A stretch of DNA of 64,000 bases from Wyeomyia smithii (lineage: Eukaryota; Arthropoda; Insecta; Diptera; Culicidae), in the NCBI RefSeq assembly GCF_029784165.1, contig NC_073695.1:244006089-244070088 (forward strand), given 5' to 3'. The notes below the pieces were generated by a model. The model made no database searches, had not been told where the DNA came from, and saw only the letters and a list, made by a program, of their open reading frames with translations. Below, one piece after another: positions 46,195-56,650 of this stretch. Every line of letters starts with the position of its first letter. Within the stretch, counting starts at the first letter, position 1. A program made the translations under genes and the position numbers.

Positions 46195-47670
46195 GAACAT
46201 TTTATTGAAAAAAAATCACAGAAGGGTTGTGTGCAAAGCCACGACCGCAAGGTTGAAGTAGAATACTTTTACAAGAAAGATAACCCGGCTGCTTGCGTGT
46301 CAGTCATTCTTCCTAGCAAATAAATGTTGACCGCTCATTGGCAGTATTGAAAATTCTGTGCAAATGAAGTTGAAGTACTACTCAATTTCAGTTTGCACAT
46401 ATAAATAGGAAAACAAACTCTTTACGGCGCAATCAAGTTTCAACAGTCAGAGTGCATGTGAATTCAAATTAAGATAATTAACTTTTGGTTGAAGCTCAGA
46501 ACGAGAAAACATTAAATCTTCAATTCATTTGTTTGGTTGTCCTAAAGATGACAGTTTGTTGTTGAATTTAAAATCGGATATGACGCTGATGGCATCTCTG
46601 TGTTACGCCGATAGCGGGAGTTATGGTGAACTTGCGTATGACGAAGGCATCGTATTTCCTGTTTTATTGAATGGGAGAAAGAGGAATATTGTAAAATTTT
46701 GTAAACATTTAACTCAAACAAATCGTAGTCAGGCACTCTGACACGAAGTTGAAGGCTGTTTTCACACTGAAAATCAGACAGCCAGCAGAAGTTTTGATTG
46801 CCAAAATCCAGAATGCCGAACAGCCGTAAAGAGAGTTGTTTATTTACCTACGGCAAGTTTCTCGCCCCATCGCTCACGTTGTTTGTGAACGCGTTCTAAC
46901 AGGGCAGTTTGTTATTCAAAGTCGGTTATGCTTATCACAGCCTTTGCGCTGCCCCTACAGGGGGGGGTTAACTCAATAAAGTAAAAATTAGACAACTACA
47001 ACACAATTTGAGTGCAACCCGCACAGAATGTCTGCTTGTGTTGATGCCAGAAAGTTTTTAACCTTCAATTATTTGTTTATTTGCCTTGAAAAAGGCATTT
47101 TGCGGTTCAAAATCGGTTGCTGATCACAATCTTTGAGCTGCCCTAACAGTGGGGGAATTAAGATACACGGACAACATGAACTGTGGAAGCTATTTCACAC
47201 TCAGTAAATTAGACGGGTGCGACAAATTTAAATTGCTAGGATCCAACACAGAATACTTGCTTGCGTTGTCGAAAATTATTAACTTTCAATGACTTGTTAA
47301 TTTGCCTTGAAAAAGGCATTTTGATTTCCAAAATTGGATTTCCTGATAGCAATCTTCATGCTGCCCCAACACGGGGGGAATAATGGCTGTCTGGCGACAC
47401 ACGCTGAGAAAAACCGCGCTGCTCCTGAGACGTGGTGACCAACCACAGGGCTGGTGCTGCTGCTAAAAAAGGACGACTGCTGTTGTCGCTGTCTAGAATT
47501 ATTATGAGCGGCTTCGGCTGAAACAGGCTCTTATATAGGCCAAATAGCATGTTTTCAATTGCAAGGTATATGATTCTGTCGACCGTGCTTGGGAAGCAAT
47601 CATATAACGATCAATCAGAGGTCAAAATTTCCGTTTTGACAAGGCTTGACTATTTTCAATAGTACAATAG
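46195..47670 (-). repeat. Promoter-bearing repeat, copy A (sense probably minus)
   Basis: Shared with 62755-63600. One end block has GGGTTGTGTGCAAAGCCACG and TACTTTTACAAGAAAGATAA (46226-46290). The other end block (47465-47660) has GACTGCTGTTGTCGCTGTCT, GAAACAGGCTCTTATATAGG and ATGATTCTGTCGACCGTGCT. Between them lie three to four imperfect tandem units of about 190-225 bp with TTGCCTTGAAAAAGGCATTTT (47081, 47302) and GCTGCCCC(A/T)ACAGGGGGG (46948, 47137, 47360). On the minus strand CCTATATAAGAGCC near 47526-47540 looks like a TATA box driving transcription towards 46195. The family is not recognised; it could be a 5' region of a retroelement or a relic of a host promoter. Confidence 0.6.
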
Positions 47671-47925
47671 TGTGAATAAAAAAATTCCAACTATCTTATT
47701 TTGGGAAGAATCTTAAAAGATTTTCCAATCTATTTCTGCAAGAACGAAGGAAATCCATCGGATACTAACCGATTTATTAGCATTTGAAATTGGACATATT
47801 TTTAACTTTTTTCGGTTTTAGATTTTCATTTCACATCCCTATGTAGCCGAACTTCCTGAGAGAAGTATTCTACTTCAAAAAAAAACAATTTACAGGCGAA
47901 TTGAGCTCATGCTCAAAAAGTCAAA
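47671..47925. other. A+T-rich spacer
   Basis: Nothing recognised. Confidence 0.4.
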
Positions 47926-48885
47926 ATTTTGCATGTATTATATGTATAATATATATAAATTTCAAAAAGAGCATTTTAATGTGTTTTCCTGTATGCAGAA
48001 AATCATCTTCAAACTTACGTAGTTTTTAAAGTAATATCTCAATTTTTAGCAATAAGATACCTATTATATTTCTTCAAATGTCTTTCCTGAACATCAACAA
48101 ACATGTCAATGAAGAACAATTACATATCGTAGCTTTGAATTTCGATTTAGAGGCAAATTTAGTTCAAATATTCATGATTTTGCTTGTTTAACGTAATGTT
48201 GTTGATTTGTTGTCAATTTTCAGTAGTTAAACATCTGTTATTTTTACGCAAAAGCCTTTTCTGAACATAAACAAACATTTTAATGGAAAAATCACGTGTT
48301 ATCGCTTTGAATGATGATTTAGAGCCAAATTGAGCCTGAAAAATTATGGTTTTGCATTTTTCATGTGGTTTTGTGGAAAATATTTAAATTTCAAATAATC
48401 AGATACCTGTTATTTTTCCCTCAAATATTTTTCCTTAACACAACGAACATTTTATTATAGTAAAAATCACAGCTCACTGCTTCGAGTTTTGATTTCGAGG
48501 TAAATTCAGCATAAAAGTCATGATTTTGCATGTTTCACGTAGTTTTGTGAATAATATCTTAAATTTAGTGATCAGATACTAATTATTTTTCCTCAAATGT
48601 CTTTCCTGAACATTAACAAACATTTTAGTGAAAAAAGAATCATATGTCATCGCTTTGAATTTTGATTTAAAGATGAATTTAGCACAGAAAACCATAATTT
48701 TGCATGTTTTACGTAGTTTTGTGAATAATATCTCAAGTTATAGGAATTAGATACCTATTATTTTTTCTCAAATGTCTTTCCTGAATATCAGCGAACATTT
48801 TCATGTTTAAAAACCTACTTGTCTCCGCTTATTATTTTTGATTTAGAACGATTCAAAATGATGATGATTACTATACACCTCAGAG
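47926..48885 (+). repeat. 173-bp tandem satellite, about five units
   Basis: The phrase TCTTTCCTGAACATCAACAA and its variants recur at 48081, 48254, 48427, 48600 and 48774, a constant spacing of 173-174 bp. Each unit also carries TTTTGCATGTTTCACGTAGT and CGCTTTGAATTTTGATTTAG variants. No coding capacity. Confidence 0.9.
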
Positions 48886-48939
48886 ACTGAGGGAATAATA
48901 TCAATAAGATCAAGCGTTACGGAATTCCATTTTTATATA

Positions 48940-50645
48940 GTAGATTTGTCGCAAGGTAAACATTTGGTCCGTCGTGTCCCCCTCGAAAACCGCATTGGTA
49001 CTCGCCAACAAAGGTCTCCTGCAACGGCCTTAGTCTGTGGAACAGGATGCGGGACAGAATTTTGTACACGGTATTGAGAAGAGTTATGCCCCGATAATTG
49101 CTACAGTTCAGGCGATGACCTTTTTTGTAGATCGGGCATATGAGACCCTCCAACCAGTCCGAGGGCAATTCTACATCAGACCACACTCTCAGCATGATCC
49201 GATGGATGGCACGATACAGATGTTCGCTCTCGAACTTGAAGAGTTCGGCGGGAATGCCGTCCTTCCCGGCTGCCTTGCAATTTCTCAGCTCTTGCACTGC
49301 TTTCTTCACCTCATCCATGGATGATGGATCCACAGCTTGACCATCATTCTCAATAGTCATCCTGCTCCTTTCGACTCCACTGTTTCCCTCACCGTTCAAC
49401 AGCACACTGAAGTGTTCCTTTCAACGCCTGGCCACCTCTGTTTTATCGGTTATCAGGTTCCCCTCCCTATCGTTGCACATGACAGGGGCTGACACGTTTC
49501 GATTCCTGATTCCGTTGACCTTCTTGTAGAAGATCCTCGCATTGTGCCTGGAGAAGCAACCTTCCGCCTCCGCAAGAATACGCTCCCAATGCTATCGTTT
49601 CTTCCGGCGATGGAGTCTCTTTTCAGCGGCTCTGGTATCTCGATGTCTACCCACGCTCTGACGAGTCACAGCCATGGCCAACATGTGACCCCTGGGAGGG
49701 TTCTTCTCCTCCGTCCCTCGCTGGCACTCAGCGTCAAACCACTCATTGGACGCAGCTGCCGCAGTTGTACCCAACACTTCTCGCGCTGTAGTGCTGATCG
49801 AACTGTGGATGTGCCTCCACTGTTCATTCAGGTTCCGTTTAACTCTTTCCTCAAGCTCTCCATTCGGGTGCATCCTACTGCTTACGTATGTTCCGGCGTG
49901 CAAAATAAGTGCTACAGATAGCCATCCCCCTAGCTGCAGCGAAATTAACAAGCCTCAGGCCATTGTCGTTCGTAGTAGAGTGGAAGCTTTCCCTACCAGT
50001 TACGGGGCGGAAGAAGTCTTCCTGCCCGACCTGTGCATTTGCATCTCCGATGACAATCTTTATATCGTGTGGGCACTCTGGCACTCATTGTATGTCTTTT
50101 CCAGGAGCTCATTGAACTCCTCCTTTTCGTCATCGGGTTTCTCGTTGGTCGGTGCGTACACATTTATTAAGCTGTAGTTGAAGAATTTGCCCTTAATTCT
50201 CAACACGCATATACGGTCACTGGTTGGCCTCCATCTAATGACACGCGTCATGTGTTTTCCAATTAGCACGAAACTGACTCCTCTTTCTGCTTTCACGCCG
50301 CCGCTATAGTAGATGTGGTACTAAAATGAAGTGTCCGCAATAGGATCTACTGCCCGGAATTCGCGTTCTCCCGATTTCGGCCACCGCACCTCTTGGACCT
50401 ACTTGCACCTCTTGGACCTACTTGCGCGTGCCGGTTCGAGTAGAGTCCTTACATTTCAAGTACCGAGTTTCCAACAATCGTTGTCCTTTTTCGTTCGTCT
50501 AGGTCCATGCCGATTATTCCGTTCCGTATTTGTATCTGGATTGTTCGTAGTATTTAACTTTCGGTATGCTCCCTTACTAGGGCTGCGATACCTAGTCTCG
50601 CTGGCGATATAGATATAGCTGGCGAGGCACCGCGTTTCATGATTC
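48940..50645 (-). pseudogene. RTE-type element, 5' part (endonuclease and start of RT)
   Basis: The minus strand runs from a piece equivalent to the start of 27163 (GATTCATGAAACGCGGTGCC at 50645), through VLIGKHMTRVIRWRPTSDRI and KIVIGDANAQVGQEDFFRPV, to NCKAAGKDGIPAELFKFESE and LPSDWLEGLICPIYKKGHRL. It ends shortly after GEYQCGFRGG at about 48950. The endonuclease is internally deleted around 50385-50430, where a 19-bp unit (CACCTCTTGGACCTACTTG) is also tandemly duplicated. Several frameshifts occur. It retains the undamaged RVWSDVELPSDW junction that is deleted in the 27-30-kb copy. Confidence 0.85.
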
Positions 50646-50830
50646 GATTTCGAAAACCTGCATATTCTAGTAAATATTCCATACTCGCATATTTCGAGAA
50701 ATCGGCAGACGCCATCTCTAATTTCAAAATGTCATCGGACGATTTCCTGTATCTGAGCGGCATGCCGGTTCCGGAAATACCACTATAAATGAATATTTTA
50801 TACAGTTTTATACTACTTCCTAGAAACCGG
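50646..50830 (-). repeat. ~120-bp repeat units
   Basis: TTTCGAGAAATCGGCAGACG, CATCTCTAATTTCAAAATGT and AGAAACCGGAAGTCGTCAGC, about one and a half units; orientation is mixed and worn. Confidence 0.5.
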
Positions 50831-51129
50831 AAGTCGTCAGCTTAGAGTTGAAAAAAGCATTAGACATCATGCTCCGGTCTCCGGCAATAAAAAAAGGTCT
50901 TCAGACATCGCCAAAGGCCTGAAAGTCATCGATTTAATTTAAAAAGTTTCCATAATGCACGAAAAATCATTATTTTTAACCCCTACCTTCTTGAGGGATT
51001 GTCCCTCCCCCTTTCAAATACCTTTGGAAAAGGTACCAAGTTTGGTAGAAATTTTTTCGGGCATTCAAGAGTTATGCTGGAGCATACACACAAACATACA
51101 CACAAAACTTGTCTTTCATATTAATAGAT

Positions 51130-51370
51130 CTAGAAAAACTTAAAAATAAAAAATATCAGAAAATCCAGAAAATTTATCATGCTTAGAAAATCCAGAAAGT
51201 ATAGACAAATTCTAAAAATTTCATATAATCGAAAATATCTAGGAACTCTTGAAAATTTGATGAATATTTAAAATCTAGAAACTAAGAAAAACCTACCATT
51301 ATAGAAAATCTAGATAATCTAGAAAATTATCAATTTTAAAAAATCTAGAAACTCTAGAACTTCATTGGGT
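51130..51370 (+). repeat. Degenerate AGAAAATCTAGA-type short repeat
   Basis: Many AAAATCCAGAAA/AATCTAGAAA words at roughly 10-bp steps, the same type as 43375-43458. Confidence 0.6.
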
Positions 51371-51415
51371 TTGCGTGCGATTTATTGATCGTTTTGTACA
51401 ATCGGTTCAATAAAT

Positions 51416-51665
51416 GGTCGGCGTGCGACCAGACCGAACCAAGCGCCATTTTTTTTAAAAAATTGAGTTTTTAACACCAGTGGATGTTAGAATTGATAAT
51501 CTATATTTCATGAAGAAACGAAATCATTTGAACAGTTTATAATGGTATTATAACAAAATTTCTCTGCAGTAGTTTGCAGGAAGCATACGGGGTGAGTGAA
51601 CTTTGATCGCCGATTACTCTAAATAATGTTTTTGGCGCTTGGTTCGGTCTGGTCGCACGTCGACC
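51416..51665. mobile_element. MITE with 33-bp terminal inverted repeats
   Basis: The left end (51416-51448) starts GGTCGGCGTGCGACCAGACC and ends AACCAAGCGCCA. The right end (51633-51665) is its inverse, starting TGGCGCTTGGTTCGGTCTGG, with a single mismatch. AAAT flanks both sides (51412-51415, 51666-51669), a possible 4-bp duplication. The 250-bp element has no coding capacity. Superfamily is uncertain. Confidence 0.85.
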
Positions 51666-51669
51666 AAAT

Positions 51670-52344
51670 ATAAGTAATTTTTGAAATTCTGGTACGTTGT
51701 ACTGTATTTTATTTTAATTTTGTAAATATTTACAGAAAATTTTACTAATAGCTGCATGGGTAAATATTAAAAAAAAACAGTTCCGGGGAAAACAAGAATA
51801 ATGTTTACAGTGAAATTCTCGAAATCGGAGCATCAACTTGCGTGTTTCGATTTTTGGTTGTAACATGTTTCTCAATAATACAAAAACTAGATTTAAAGAT
51901 CGAAAAACTGGGGCGGTTTCGGAATTAGAACATCCTATAGTTTGCACCAAGAAAAGAAAACTTTTAAAATGTTCAGACGAACTTACCTTATTTTGTTCAG
52001 TCTCATAGCAACTATAAACACATTTTACTGGTTGATTTCATACTTTCTGCATTATGCAATTAAATTGTTTGTGTCTGGCAAAGTAAACAAATTTGTCATC
52101 AGGCAGCAGCAAATTAGAACAATTCTTTCACTTACCTTTTAGAATTTATTCACACAATTGGTTTAAATAATCCGACAGGCGAAACATGCGAGAATGTTGG
52201 ACAAACATTCTCTTCCAAAATCACTAATTTACAGATTTCGCCATCAAACAGCACTTTTTGCCAAAAAAAAATGCTAAGCACCGACGGATTGCTGCGATTA
52301 GAATTACCGGCAGCTGCAACTCACCACAATTGTATCTGACACCC
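51670..52344. other. No gene supported
   Basis: A+T-rich, no repeat or domain recognised. Confidence 0.4.
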
Positions 52345-52354
52345 AGTGCAAATT

Positions 52355-52531
52355 ATAGACACTATATATATATATAGACCTGCGTAGTGAATGACAGCAG
52401 CACTGGTTTTTTATATTCTTGTTATTTGTTTGATACAAATTTTTCGTTATGTACATTTTGGCTCGCACGTTTGACAGTTATTTTGGCTCGCTGCGATTCA
52501 GTCCGCAGGTCTATATATATATAGTGTCTAT
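52355..52531. mobile_element. 177-bp MITE with 10-bp target duplication
   Basis: AGTGCAAATT occurs exactly at 52345-52354 and 52532-52541. The element starts ATAGACACTATATATATA followed by GACCTGCG, and ends with the inverse, CGCAGGTC then TATATAGTGTCTAT. The inverted repeat is about 28-30 bp, with one extra TA step on the left. Similarity continues weakly to about 45 bp. A duplication of about 9-10 bp with long inverted repeats would fit a Mutator-like MITE; this assignment is inference. Confidence 0.9.
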
Positions 52532-52541
52532 AGTGCAAATT

Positions 52542-53492
52542 GATGAGCTTTCTGTCTGCATCAAATGCGACTTTGAGGTGAATATAAATCGCAAACAATG
52601 TTGCAAGAGTTTGCCGTAAAATTTTCATTCAACTCTCTGCAATTTGTTCGGCCATTCAAGTTGACGATTCACATGAGTCCTTTTCTTATGAATAGTTTCT
52701 ACAAGTTTTACAACTGTCCGGACTCTCGTGTGACAATCGACCTACCGATACGCACATTTTGCATCCTATTTGTCCAGCTTTTTTTTCTTCCCCAGTTGCA
52801 TTCATACTCACAATGAAGAGCCTCGATCATGTCCGTACGTACGAACGCACTTGAAAGACTCTCCATGTGGGCTCTTCGGGCGGCCTGGGCTTGGAATAAT
52901 TGCTTAACCTCGCCACTCGGCGTGGAAGGCACTTAACGTGGACAGGAAGTTTCAAGTTGAATGAAATCCCCCTGAGAAGCGGACACCTAGATTGCCACGG
53001 CTTGAAGTGTCTCACGCGGAGTGATTTTTTTTTCATTCTTAGAAGAAACAGTCCTCCCCTGGAGGCGGACTTTTGTCTTCTACCTTTGTACGGGCCATTT
53101 CCAGTTGGACCCATTGAAAGAGAAAAAAGCAGACAACCAACTCGAACGGAACGCACGCCGAGAGAAGGATGTATCCCGTTACGCTTGTTTGGCGTGCAAT
53201 TGGGCCCAATTGATACTCGTTAAATGAGTCCCGCGCCTGCAGGCTTTCCGAGAAGCCAATCGCTCCGGCTTAGAAAGAATCCTTCCGAGAATCGAGCAAA
53301 ACGAACGCACGTGACAAACATTAAACGTTACCACAAGTGGAACAGCGAACAGAGAGCAGCCCACTTTGATCAACCGACTTGACAAGTTCGGTGTCACTTG
53401 AAACCGATGCCTAACCTATTTTTGTGTTACTTTGAGAATAGGTTATGGTTGCGAAATGTTTCAGCTTGTACACAAAAAATCATCGAAAGCTG
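52542..53492. other. No gene supported; G+C-richer single-copy-like DNA
   Basis: 52820-53400 has higher G+C and open frames on both strands (52827-53156 -, 52900-53223 +), but no domain or repeat recognised. Confidence 0.4.
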
Positions 53493-53661
53493 ATTTCAGT
53501 TAGCATTGGGCGATACGACGGAGAGTATCGATACTTCAGTATCGATACCCGAAGAACCAAAAGTATCGAGATGCTCAAAATATCGGTCAAAAAGTATCGA
53601 TACCAGAAGTATCGATACTATAGCTGAGATCATTTTTGAATTTTTGATAAATACATTTACT

Positions 53662-55027
53662 CAGGGTGGCCACTTTACCGGAAAAACGGGAAAAAGCCGG
53701 GAATTTTAAATCACCGGGAAAAAAATACGGGAAAACCGGGAAATTAGGCTTCACGCCGGGAGAATCATCCTCCTTCATGTCTGCCGCTTTATTTGTTCAA
53801 CAGTTTCTGAGGACATGTCAACATGAGACCCTGTTTTTTTTATGTTTTCCTAACTGGCATGATTCTGCCGGATAGGGGAAAGCTGGTTGTTGGTTTCAGT
53901 TAAAGTCGACAGCGGCTTCGCAGCAAGATCTGCGTCAAATAAAATCAGGCTTGATCAGGTGGATAAATTTACTGTTCCGTAACATATATTGTCAGATTTT
54001 AAAGAAGTCAAAAAGTTATCAGCGTCGCGGGAGGCGTATTGAAACTTCTTGTGAATAGTGTTCGACATCGCATCGGGGAGAATCCAGCCAAAAGTCAAAT
54101 AGGACCGGAAACTTCGAGTCTCGATTTTATTTCGAAACGGACCGGAACGGAGCTACCCGGTTCGTACTTCCCGATTTTTGGTATGATTTTAACCACAAGC
54201 AGCAAAAAAAATTTTTCATTCTGTGTTGGACCTTTTGACTACTTGATTTTGTTGGGGAAAGACGCCACCTTGAAGAGCTATTTGTTAAAGATTTCTCAGA
54301 TTTTTTCAATATCAAAAACAAACAGTAGCTAAATTTTTTTTTTTCAAATTGTTTATTCAGAGTGTCAGTTGAATTTATTTTACGGACCATGAGAAAATTT
54401 CTTATACATTACATTGACCCCAGCTCGAAAATTTTAAAGTCCCAGGATCGAAGTTTTTCGAAAAAAAAAAAATTGTTTTAAAATAACAGATCTCAACGTT
54501 TCATGCATTTTGCATAATGCATCTAGACAGTTTCATGTGCATTTTTTTCATTGGTCACTCTGAGGCTCTTCTTCCCAAAGTCCGCTTGAAGTTTTGCCTG
54601 AGGACATTTTTCTAGAAGACAAAAACTCTATGCCCCAACTCTTGAATTTATCCCACGCATTTCATTGGCATCCTGATACAGAAGCACTGCAAGCTCGAGA
54701 GAAGGTTGACAGAGAAAGATGCAGAAGAAAGCAAAAAAGCGCGAGAAGGCAAAGATTGTCAACGATTTGGAGATAAAGAGGGCGAAAATTGTGCAGCAGA
54801 TCACCATGAAGGTACTTGCTAAAGTCGACAAACAGCTAAACACGATGAAGGAGGAATGTTTTTCATAGTTTTGTAACACTATTTTTGCAAGGCACAAATA
54901 AGCATGTGAAAATTGATTTTTTTCTCATATGTTTTAAAAATAAAACACCGGGAAATTTCACTAAATATCATCGGGAAAACCGGGAAAAAACCGGGAAATT
55001 GAAAATTGATATTGAGTGGCCACCCTG
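53662..55027. mobile_element. Nested hAT-type element (CAGGGTGGCCACT ends)
   Basis: The ends are a 13-bp perfect inverted repeat: CAGGGTGGCCACT at 53662 and AGTGGCCACCCTG ending at 55027. Flanks CATTTACT (53654-53661) and AATTTACT (55028-55035) form an 8-bp duplication with one mismatch. Subterminal zones carry repeated CCGGGAAA/CGGGAAAA words on both sides (53678-53745 and 54948-55003). CAGGG ends plus 8-bp duplication place it in the hAT superfamily, but in a different family from the host element and from the copy at 34.8 kb. The 1.37-kb length implies a deletion derivative. Confidence 0.9.
54719..54868 (+). CDS. Short Lys-rich helical frame inside the nested hAT-type element
   Basis: 49 codons from ATG to TAG. 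It reads MQKKAKKREKAKIVNDLEIK, then RAKIVQQITMKVLAKVDKQL and NTMKEECFS. Composition and spacing of hydrophobic residues suggest an amphipathic, partly coiled-coil tail. A preceding frame at 54660-54718 (ALQAREKVDRER) appears to join it after a one-base shift. It is most likely the remnant C-terminus of the element's own protein, not a free-standing gene. No catalytic motif. Confidence 0.35.
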   Translation: MQKKAKKREKAKIVNDLEIKRAKIVQQITMKVLAKVDKQLNTMKEECFS

Positions 55028-56457
55028 AATTTACTGAAAACCAGTATTCGATTCAGTGATTCGCGAAAATACAGCAAAACTATTTGCTGAACAGAAAACA
55101 ATAAATGAATGGTTGCTGGAATCCAGCAAAAGAATTGATATGTCATAAAATTTACGTCAAGCTGTCATTAGTAAAACGCGCCAACTCGCTGTGCAGCCGG
55201 TACGGGATCATCGCTAAGCTCCTGATAGCGAATATGGGACCATAGCTAAGCTCTTGTTGGGCTAGATGAACTTAAAAGTTGAAATGATAATCATACATCT
55301 CTAGTTCAACAGTAATTTGCCTATGATCCGATGGGCGGATGAAATCTGGTGCCTGACGGAAACATGGTTCCCTTGAATTAACTGGTTAACCAGCAAATTG
55401 ATTTATGCTTTGCTGAATAAACAGCAAATTGTCATAGCTGACAACCAGCAAGTTGTATTTTGTTTTACCGAACATGCAGCAAACGACCTGTCACTTTTAT
55501 GCAATTGAGCATTACTGAATAATTAGCAAATTTCATTTTGCTGAACAGATTGCTGGAAGCACAGCACACCAAAAATCAGCAAAATTTTGGTGGTTTCCAG
55601 CAATGAAAATTTGATGTGCCGACTTTTTGTTGTTTTTCTGGTATCTATCCGCATTCTCTAGAGCAGCATGAATCAAATGACTTCACAAACAAATACATAC
55701 AGGTAATGCAGAAATTCTGAGCTTTGGCAAACAAATGAGTTAAACAACTTATAACTTCAAGATTTGTATTCACTGGCCCAATGGGCTGTGAAGCTCCCGT
55801 CTTATTTGTATAAATTATTGACACACTTCCATATTTATTGATGAGGAAGTTGATGACATAAAAAAGTTAGATATGTCAGCGAAAATAAGATAGTGAAGTC
55901 TACCGCTGAATTTTTCTAACTAATAAATATTGCAATTTTTTCTTTCACTTGTACTCTAACTTGTGTCGACGGAAAGCATGAGTTAGTTTCCGCTTGCAAA
56001 TATTCGATCTGAACAGTGTAACCAGAAAACTTATATTTGTTTTTAAAACACAGTCAAATTTCGCTCGTTGGGCTATGTTTAGTTGGGCTACGTTTTAATT
56101 GGGCTCCCGCTCGTTGGGTTATAGCCCAACTAAATCGAAGCCAAACATCATTTCTGATAACGTTGAATTTCGTTTGAGGGGTTTGTGGATGCATTTTAAC
56201 GCAGAAAGTAGAATTAATTGAATCAATTGTCAGAGAAACAATATAAGTTTTGTGCCTTAATAATGCAACGTAGAGCTATGCCTATTTTTGAAAGTATTTG
56301 AGAACACGTTATTATTGAGCACTCCTTTTTGGCTTTAAATGTGTGGCTTAAGTAAAACAAATTTCGAATTTGGCCCTATGCTGCGTTTGGCTCAGATTTT
56401 GACAGTTCGTTTGGCTCACAACATTCTCTCTATCTATTTCTCCATCTAAAGCCTGTA

Positions 56458-56650
56458 GTATACTCTTTGTCTAATGGTCAAATTTTTGACCTTCTGATAT
56501 AATGGTCAAATTTATTTGACATCATGGTTGTTGTTTGCACGTGTTTGCCTCATGTTAAAATTGGAGAGTGACAAATAATTATCTTCGACCAAATTTTTAT
56601 CTGTCAAAAAGTGCCAAATATTTGACGCTTGGTCAAAGAGTGTCAAATAG
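56458..56650. mobile_element. Small palindromic MITE (ACTCTTTG...CAAAGAGT)
   Basis: TACTCTTTGTCTAATGGTCA followed by AATTTTTG on the left is mirrored by TTTGACGCTTGGTCAAAGAG then TGTC on the right. Repeated GGTCAAAT/ATTTGAC words lie inside. Target duplication unclear. It sits in the 53.5-57.4-kb hAT-type element. Confidence 0.6.

Noticed and set aside
47356..47550. Minus-strand frames sharing YKSLFQ(P/S)KPL...LDSDNSS at 47.4 and 63.3 kb as a conserved protein
   Set aside because: The shared part overlaps the TATA box and leader of the promoter-bearing repeat; copies keep it as DNA sequence, and the rest of the frames is unrelated.
52827..53223. Overlapping 107-109-codon frames on both strands
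   Set aside because: Mutual shadows in a G+C-rich patch without domain or splice evidence.
55040..55600. Recurrent CAGCAAA/TTTGCTG words as a CRISPR-like or regulatory array
   Set aside because: Spacing irregular, both orientations mixed, eukaryotic context; better read as a worn inverted repeat element.
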